The position numbers were made by a program, and so were the translations under genes. 64,000 nucleotides of DNA from positions 85,665,628 to 85,729,627 of the forward strand of contig NC_090751.1 of the NCBI RefSeq assembly GCF_036898095.1, read 5' to 3'. Shown here piece by piece: positions 45,802 through 54,800 of this stretch (position 1 is the stretch's first letter; the number at the start of each line of letters is the position of its first letter). The stretch comes from Palaemon carinicauda (lineage: Eukaryota; Arthropoda; Malacostraca; Decapoda; Palaemonidae). The notes beneath the pieces are model-generated. The model saw only the letters and a list, made by a program, of their open reading frames with translations. It was not told the DNA's origin and made no database searches.

Positions 45802-48800
45802 AATTGTTTTCCTGCTTTGCTACGTACAGTATGTACTGTATGATTTTATATAGATACGGTAAATAATATTTGTAATAATATATTTTGTAAATGCTTTTAC
45901 TGTAAATATCATTATTTATCACTTTCATCATGCGCGTTAAATGCCTTCTTTGTTCTGAGCGTGGTTGTTTACTGAGCGTACTTTATGACGCCGTCGTTTC
46001 AGGCGGCGTCATAAAGAAAAACATTTCATTTGGAAGTCCTAAGGAAAATTAAGTAAAACATTGGTAATAACAAAATCAACATACTGTATACATCAATATA
46101 ATAGATGCAAAAACTAACCTATATATATATGTGTACACTAAATGAGTTTGTTTCTTCATTATGATCAGAGATAAATGTAAACAAAACATTGGTTGCCATT
46201 TTTTATCGTGCTTTTTAGCGTGTTTAGGAAACGCATGATATAAAATCGCCTTTAATATTTGTGCCTGTTTTAGTTTAGGGTACTGTAGTACAGTGGAACC
46301 TCTACATACGAATTTAATCCGTTCCAGAACCAACTTCGGATGTAGAAATTGTTCGGATGTAGAAACGAATTTTCCCATATGAATACATTGAAATAGGATT
46401 AATCCGTGGTTGAGCCCAAAAACCTATGATAACTTCTTAATAAACTACTACACATAACTTTCCCATGAGAATAATGAACACTAAATTAGATAATAGACAT
46501 GTAAATAAGAAGAATAGACATGTAAATAAGAAGAATTAGCAAAAAATGATAAATAAGAAACGGGTTTTTAGCGTCACTTTACCTTAGAAACTCCAGCGCA
46601 GGTGTTGTTCGTCTTCGCTACGCAGAGAGGAGAGAGGAGACGGACGGACGGACGGCGAGGAGGTAGAGAGGTTAACTACGATAAACGTAACACTACGGTA
46701 ACTTATTCTAACTTACACTAAGTGAACTTTAACATAACTTAGCTTATTTTTTTTTTTATTTTTATATTTTATATTTTTTTTTTACATTTTCTTTTTTTCT
46801 TTTTGATGATTACGTAATTTTAATCACTATCACTTACATTTAAAATTGACTGAATTTCTTTTGCTTCACTCTTTTCCGTTTTCTGTGTTTCACTTTCTTC
46901 CTCTTCACTCTTTGCCGTTTTCTTCGGTTCACTTACATCCTCTTCATCGCGAGTTCGCTTCGCAGTTTTTTAAAGAAAGCATCGATAGATAATTGCTTCG
47001 TACGGCTTTTCAGAATGTTTCGAAAGTGCGTTAGGCAAACATCATCGAATTGAGAAACTACACGACAAACCTGCAATTTCTTTGGATGGTATTTGTCGAT
47101 GAAGTCGACCACGTCTTGATATTTTCCTAACACCTCTTTTATTTGCGCTGAACCTAACACATGTTCTACCTCCTCGCTCTCTTCCTCGTCATCACTCATG
47201 TGCTCCGACATAGCATGGAGTTCCTTGAGCTCATCCGTCGTCAGTTCGTCGTGATGTTCGGCGACGAGTTCCGTAACGTCATCTGCGTTGACCTCCAGAC
47301 CCATGGACTTGCCAAGGGAGACTATTTCCTCTACGGCTTCCGCTGCACCGACCACGGGATCAGGTTCGGGGTCAAAACCCTCGAAATCTCGGGGAGAAAC
47401 TGCATCAGGCCACAGCTTCTTCCATGCAGAATTGAGGGTCCGTCGAGTTAATCCCACCCAAGCCTGATCAATGATCTTTAAGCAGTGCACGATGTTGAAG
47501 TGGCCCCTCCAAAATTCACGCAAAGTTAAGTTGGTGCTTTGCGTGACATTAAAGCACTGCTTGAATAAGTGCTTGGTGTACAGCTTCTTAAAATTAGAGA
47601 TGACTTGCTGGTCCATGGGCTGGAGGATAGAGGTGGTATTTGGTGGAAGATACAGCACCTTTATGAACTTGAATTCATCGAAGATATCATCTTCAAGTCC
47701 GGGGGGGTGAACGGGTGCATTGTCAAGGCATAGCAGGCACTTTAAAGGCAATTTCTGCTCATGAAGATACTTCTTTACAGAAGGACCGAAAACTTGGTTT
47801 ACCCATTGCACAAAGAATTGCCTAGTGACCCAGGCCTTCGAGTTGGATCGCCAGAAAACATGAAGCTGATCCTTATTGACGTTGTCTGCTTTAAAGGCCC
47901 TAGGGTTCTCCGAATGGTAAACAAGTAAGGGCTTGACTTTAAAGTCCCCGCTAGCGTTGGCACATAGAGCAAGAGTCAACCGATCCTTCATTGGCTTATG
48001 CCCAGGCAATTTCTTCTCTTCAGCAGTGATGTAGGTTCGACTCGGCATCTTCTTCCAAAACAGCCCGGTTTCATCACAATTGAACACATGCTGCTCTACG
48101 TAGCCTTCTTCCTTTACGATATTTTCGAATTTTTTAACAAAGTTGCAGCCTTTGTGTCCGCACTAGCAGCCTCTCCGTGGCGAACAACTGAATGAATCCC
48201 GGACCGTTTCTTAAATTTCTCGAACCAGCCACGAGATGCCTTGAAATCATCTGAGGAAGGCTCGGTTGAACTCTCCCCAGCATCACCCCCAGAGCTCTCC
48301 TCCTTCAAGTCCGTAAAGATGGCGTGCGCCTTCTCGCAGATAACGGTTTCGGTGATGGTGTCGCCAACGATCTCTCTATCCTTAATCCACACTAGTAGAA
48401 GTCGTTCCATCTCTTCTATGATAGGGGTACGGCGTTTGGAAATTATAGTGATCACCTTAGAAGGTTTCACTGCTTTAATAGCTTCCTTCTGTTTAAGGAT
48501 TGTCGAGATCGTCGACATATTACGGCCATACTGTTTAGCAAATTCACTCACGCGGATGCCACGCTCATGTTTTTCAATAATTTCCTGCTTAATTTCTATA
48601 GAAAGCATTTTCTTCTCCCTTTTCTCACCACTACCACTACCACTGCCAAAACTAAGCCTTTTTGGACCCATGATTTACGTAAATTATCGTTAATGGATGC
48701 ACGTAAAAAATCATGATTAATTCACAGTTAATATCAGAACGCAAAGAGCACAACCGCAAGAAGCCGGCGAGAACAGAGGACTGACCCAAGCCGCGCTAAT

Positions 48801-51800
48801 TGAGCGTCCCTCCGAGGTCGATGTGCTGCCTTCTATCGGCGGAAATAAAAAACACTTCAGGCGCTATGAGCACCGACTACGCGTACGAGTATTGTTTACT
48901 TCGGGTGTCGAAAAAAACATTCGGGTGTAGAGTCGGAACGTGTTCGAATTGTACTTCGCGTGTCGAAAAATTCGGATACAACCGGTACGACGAAAATTAC
49001 TACTTCGTGTGTCGAAATAAAATTCGGGTGTAGAGTCAAAAATTTGCTCGAATTTTACTTTGGATGTTGGAAAATTCGGATGTAGATACGTTCGTGTGTA
49101 GAGGTTCCACTGTACATGCATTAAGTGTTCTGTACATTAAAGGGTAGTTTGTTAACAGTACTATGTACAAGGGAAGGTTTTAAAAGTCCGAATATACATG
49201 TTAAATAAATAGGTAAATATGGTGTCAATACTTCGCGGATTTTCACCTATCGCGGCCGGGTTTGGAACCTATCTACCGCGATAAACGAGGGTTCACTGTA
49301 TATGAAATATGAAAATTTTTAATTTACATTTCAGGATGTACGTATTTGGTTGGAACAGGCGTAAACTTTCTTATTACTGATTGAATCCATTTTCTTTATG
49401 TTTATCTTTGTCTGAAATGCAATATAGTGAAGCTAGTTTTACAATTTATGAGATATTAGGATTTAGTGTTACCTTACCAGGAGTGAAGTCGGTTAGGAAG
49501 CAAACACATGGTTGAGACTTAGTCTTAGTGTAAGCTAAGGATGCAGCAGTTTAAGGATGGGTTGGAAGGGCTATAAATCCCTTCCGGCTGGTAAGCAGGT
49601 AAGGATATTTCTCCTAGTGTAGGTTAGGTGGGGAATCTTAGGTTAGGTGGTGTTCTTGTGTTTGTTTTCCTAATAAAATGTGGTTTATCAATCATAAGTT
49701 TTGAAATTTTAAAATGTCTAAAACAAAAAATCTGGGTTTCCCCAATTATTAGTATTAGAACAGTTCAAAAGTACCTGTAAATACACCAGGAACACTTATT
49801 TTCTCCATTAGGAATATTGTTTTATAAGATATTTACCTACATTTTAATTACTTATGAGGTTAGTCTTAACCAAATACAAATGCTCCTACATATACTTACA
49901 ACACAAAACAAGTCTTGTACTAGAAGCCCATTTATGTCTCATGCTGGAAGTTGAATTCCAGCCTCACTGAACTTAGATTAGTCAAGTTCCACCAGATTTC
50001 CATTTTACAGGCTCAAAATAGATTCCGCTGTTTGAGTCAATCTTGTGTACAGCTGGACCCATGGTTATTAAGCAAGTCAACATTTTAGTCAACTGGTAGT
50101 ATTTAACATGCAAAGGAAGATATCCAGGTTTGTTCTTGCAGAAATGCAAACCCATGTAGGAGTAATCTTTCAACGAAACTGGATACAGCTGTTAAAAACT
50201 TTGATGAGCATGTGGAGAAGCCACGCCCATCCGACAGGCTACTTAGCTCTCACTATGTTTTCAGCTACCAGATGGTACAGGCAGTATTTATGGCTCCCTC
50301 AACTGGCTTTTTTAACTTTTTGTTTTTTCTTTTATATAATCATGTTTGTAGATTTTCATTAGTGAGGAATATTTAGAAGAAAGTATGGATTTGCAGTGAC
50401 TTCCCAATAACTGTAACTGTGTGACAGTTTTCTGTGCAAATCTTCTGATGTCCACATTCTTGTTCCTGTTAGACAGCATTCCTTTGCTGTTTATTCTTTC
50501 ACTTGTGTGGCCGTGTGACAATGATGACAGCGTATTCCTAAGGAGGTTTGAAATCCTTCTTTAGACATTGATGTGCACCACCAGAGGTAGAAAGTGTCAC
50601 TACCTCTGAGTTTGAAGCAGAAGGGCACTGTTCTTCTTTCCCACAATGTCCTCCCATTCCCGGAAAGGCACTAAGGATGTATCACCTGGTTGTGCTGTCT
50701 CTTCAGGAGTTCCCATGACCTTTTCACCTTTGGAGTACTGACATCAGCCTGAATGACCCTTAGGAGGAGAACTTCAAACTCCTCTTCTACTTTTGCCTGA
50801 CTATCATTTCATCAAACTGCCAGTTGGCATAGAAGGGCTCTATCCTTTTCCCCTCTATGGATGAAATAGTCCTAGAAGACTGATCAATAGGAGTTACATA
50901 TGTGTGACTCCTACTATGTTTCCCTCCTTGGTATAGACACTGCTGCTCCAGGTGGAAGAAAAAGAAGACAACATCTCAATGCAGATGACTTCTGTGCACA
51001 TGTTTCTGTACATGTGTGCTCCCGCCGAGAGAGCAATCCTGTGCGTGCGTCATCACCTGTCTGCAAGATCTTCTGAGAGGCACCTTCTCCTTCTAATGAG
51101 ATCAGGGACTTACGAGTTCCACGCTTGCAGGTGCCCCTTGGACATACCTGAATAACTCTTTAGATCACCTCAGATAGGATTCCCATACATATGATCCAGG
51201 AAAGGAATGTACCACATGCTGGATCCTGACAGATATGTTCCAGGAATGTATCCCTACCCTCTGGATCTCTATACACTAGATTCTTGAGAGCCAGTTCCCC
51301 AAGAGCAAGAACCCTCTGCATTTGCCAGATCACAACGCGTACAAGATATTCTTTATGAGATCCTATCACACTCTAAAACTGCACAGTGCCGTGGAACCAT
51401 ACCACTTGTCCTCGGGTAGAGTGCAAGCAGGTGACTTCTCAGGTACATCTAGTGGAGAAAATAGAATACATCTTTGAAGACTCCAGGAAGACCAATTGTT
51501 AGGTTCCTACTTTTCCCCTTTATGAAGGACAAACAAGATGGTACCAAGTATATGTATCGGTACACGGTGCTGGTTCTCGTCCCTTCTATTACTGTTGCTT
51601 TTTTGCTCACGAGAACAAGCATCGGTATGCTTTTGGCACCAGTATGTACTAGGTGATAGGATAGTACAGAGAACTTTCCCATCACCAAGTTTAGTTATTG
51701 GTATATAGTACAGGTGCTCACTCACTGCTACCTGTGCTCTGTTTCTTACTGGAAGATCAGGCATATTGTTGGCAGGATAAAGGGCTGCGCGATTCTTTTT

Positions 51801-54800
51801 CTTTCTCTTTCCTGGACGATCTCTCTCTCACTTTCCAGGGAGAGAGGAAACTAATGCGTAATTAGAGTCATCCCTTAGGAAACAAACTTTGGTATGCACC
51901 TCTTTTGTACTTGCTTTTAAGGTGTCTAATCAACGTAGCTAATTGTCTCCAATGATCTCTCCCTGCGTATGGGAGGGAGAGGCAGTACATACCAAGATCG
52001 TCCCTGGTTCTGAGCAGTTACGTGATGCAGGTGTTAACGTGCTTGTTACCAGCACTCAGTCTCTAATGAGGTTGAGCTTTCATATCCTCGATCAGGCTTA
52101 AAGGGCTCTGCCTTCTTTAAAGGTCAAAGGTGTCTGGTTTCAGTTCAGTTTCATCAGAATAGATGCTTACCGGAACGTCAGCCGGGCAAGCCCAACCCCC
52201 ACAGTGGTGCCCAAGCACAGCAGTGGCCTTCCCACTAAACTGCTGAAACTTAGTCCCAGGCTGGGATTGATCTGCTACTATGCGAATACGTTACCATTCT
52301 ACCAGTCCTTCTTCCGATAGTTGTAAAACTATACAATATAGAACTTTACATAATTTATTGTCGTATAGCTAAGTAATTTTTTTTCCCACTACTACCACTA
52401 ATACTACTACTAGCTAAGCTACAACCCTAGTTGAAAAAGTAGGATGCTCTAAGCTCAAGGGTCCCAACAAAAAAATATAGCCTTGTCAGGAAAGGAATAA
52501 ATAAATTAGAAGAGAAATAATGAACAATTGATATAAAATACTTAAGAACAGTAACAACATCAAAGTATATCTTTCATATATAAACTCTAAAAAGAGACTT
52601 ATTTCAGGCTATTCAACATAAAAACATTCACAGCAAGCTAAAATTTTTGAAGTTCCACCAATTCAACTGCCTGATTAGGAAGACCATTTCATAATTTGGT
52701 CATTGCTGGAATAAAATCAGCAATGATAGAAAAGGCATGACTGTTAGAATTAACTGCATACCTAGTATTACGAGCAGGATGGTACAGTCGGGGAAGATCT
52801 GAATGAAAAGGATGGTCAGAATTATGAAAATTCTTATGCAACATGCATAAAGGACTAATTAAATGATGGTTCCAGAGATTAATACCAAGATCAGGAATAA
52901 GAAATTTAATAAACCATAAGTTCCTGTCCAACAAATTAAGATGAGAGTCAGCAGCTGGAGGCCAGACATGGAAACAACACAGTACTCAAAATTATTCAAA
53001 ATGAAAGAATTACAGTAAAACACTTCTTTGGAATGTAGTACAGTAGTTTGATCAATGAAAATCTTGAAGGATAATATTACAAATTTTGTAAAATTTTCAT
53101 AGAAGTAAACAATGAAATAAAAAGAAAACACTGGCAATTCCTGGAAGTAAATTATTTCATATCGTAGTGAAGGGAGTGGAAATAGTTGATATAAATTGCA
53201 TTCAATGGTTCATAAAGGGAATGTTGCATATCAGCACCTAGTTAATTAAATCCTCTTGTGTGTATGTAATCAATACATTGAATCAGTGTGTAAGGCAATC
53301 ACAGCCAATGGTAAATATTTACATTATAAGATAGGGTATTATGATATAAAATTTTCACTTAACCAAGAGTGCTCTTCCATTTCCACTGAGTAATATGTAT
53401 TTGTGGTCGACAGTCAGACCAGAGAAATTAAGTATTTAGATTGGTGAGATAAGGCTGCTGCTGCTGCTTAGTCTGGACAATACAATACTTGGTTTTTGTA
53501 CCCTGTGCTTGTGTAAAATCTTTTTTTTTTTTTTTGTCAAAAGTAAGAAATGTGTTTTGAAATGGATGGTAAAAATATAGGAGAAAGTTTAATTTGTTTT
53601 CAAAGGTTTACTCCTTCCTCATTTCTTTTTACAGTCCTATGTCAAAATCCATTTAGTCATCACTTTTTTTATAGAATGTTCCTAATCTTGTAATTAACAA
53701 TAGGAAACACTTTATTTCAGAATTTTCTCAGGATCGAACTGGGCGTGGTTATCATCACACACCTCTCGGAAGCCTTCTTGCTATATCTTGTCTCCCAAAG
53801 AACTTTGGACAGTCAAATGAATTTTTTGAGAAACCTTCTTCAAAGTTGAATCAAGCCCATAAGGATACAGAGAATAGCATATGGCAGGCCCAGAGTAAAA
53901 TAAATGGAAGAATATATAAGATTTTTTATGCACTTCTAAAGGTAATGTATTTATATCCAATCGATTTATCATTAAGGTCAAGAATACTTTTAGATGGGTT
54001 AGAATATTTTTATACATACATACATATACCAAGGCACTTCCCCCAATTTTGGGGGGTAGCCGACATCAAACAAATGAAACAAAAAAGGGAACCTCTCCTC
54101 TCTACATTCCTTCCAGCCTGACAAGGGACTCAACCGAGTTTGGCTGGTACTGCTAGGGTGCCACAGCCCACCCTCCCCTGTTATTCACCAAAGATGAAGC
54201 TTCATAACGCTGAATCCCCTACTGCTGCTACCTCCGCGGTCATCTAAGGCTCCGGAGGAAGCAGCAGGGCCTGCCAGAACTGTGTCACAATCGCTCGCCT
54301 TTCATTCCTATTTCTAGCACGCTCTCTTGTCTCTCTCACATCTATCCTCCTATCATCTAGAGCTTTCTTCTCTCCATCCATCCACCCAAACCTTGGCCTT
54401 CCTCTTATACTTCTCCCATCAACTCTTGCATTCATCACCTTCTTTAGCAGACAGCCATTTTCCATTCTCTCGACATGGCCAAAACCACCTCAACACATTC
54501 ATATCCACTCTAGCTGCTAACTCATTTCTTACACCCATTCTCACCCTCACTACTTCGTTCCTAACCCTATCTACTCGAGATACACTAGCAATACTCCTTA
54601 GACACTTCATCTCAAACACATTCAATTTCTGTCTTTCCGTCACTTTCATTCCCCACAACTCCGATCCATACATCACAGTTGGTACAATCACTTTCTCATA
54701 CAGAACTCTCTTTACATTCATGCCCAACCCTCTATTATTTACTACTACCTTAACTACCCCCAACACTTTGCATCCTTCATTCACTCACTGACGGACGTCT

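Larger units (their letters stand above)
43996..49298 (+). mobile_element. Outer Tigger-like transposon (interrupted by an inner Tigger)
   Basis: Ends CAGTGAACCCTCGCTACTTC (from 43996) and TACCGCGATAAACGAGGGTT then CACTG (to 49298) are inverted repeats starting CAGTGAACCCTCG. They are bordered by TA (43994-43995 and 49299-49300). Removing the 2.8-kb inner element leaves about 2.48 kb. It carries one short ORF (44977-45456) that keeps only the ends of a transposase, so it is non-autonomous. It lies in UBE4A intron 3. Confidence 0.88.

Noticed and set aside
45716..45931. Arg-Glu repeat frame on the minus strand
   Set aside because: Artefact of the CT microsatellite at 45732-45798.
52255..52325. 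Functional tRNA gene
   Set aside because: No acceptor-stem pairing or clear anticodon arm; only degenerate promoter boxes are seen.
54327..54791. 154-residue + strand frame in intron 4
   Set aside because: Antisense of the non-LTR ORF2 fragment, whose motifs are on the minus strand.
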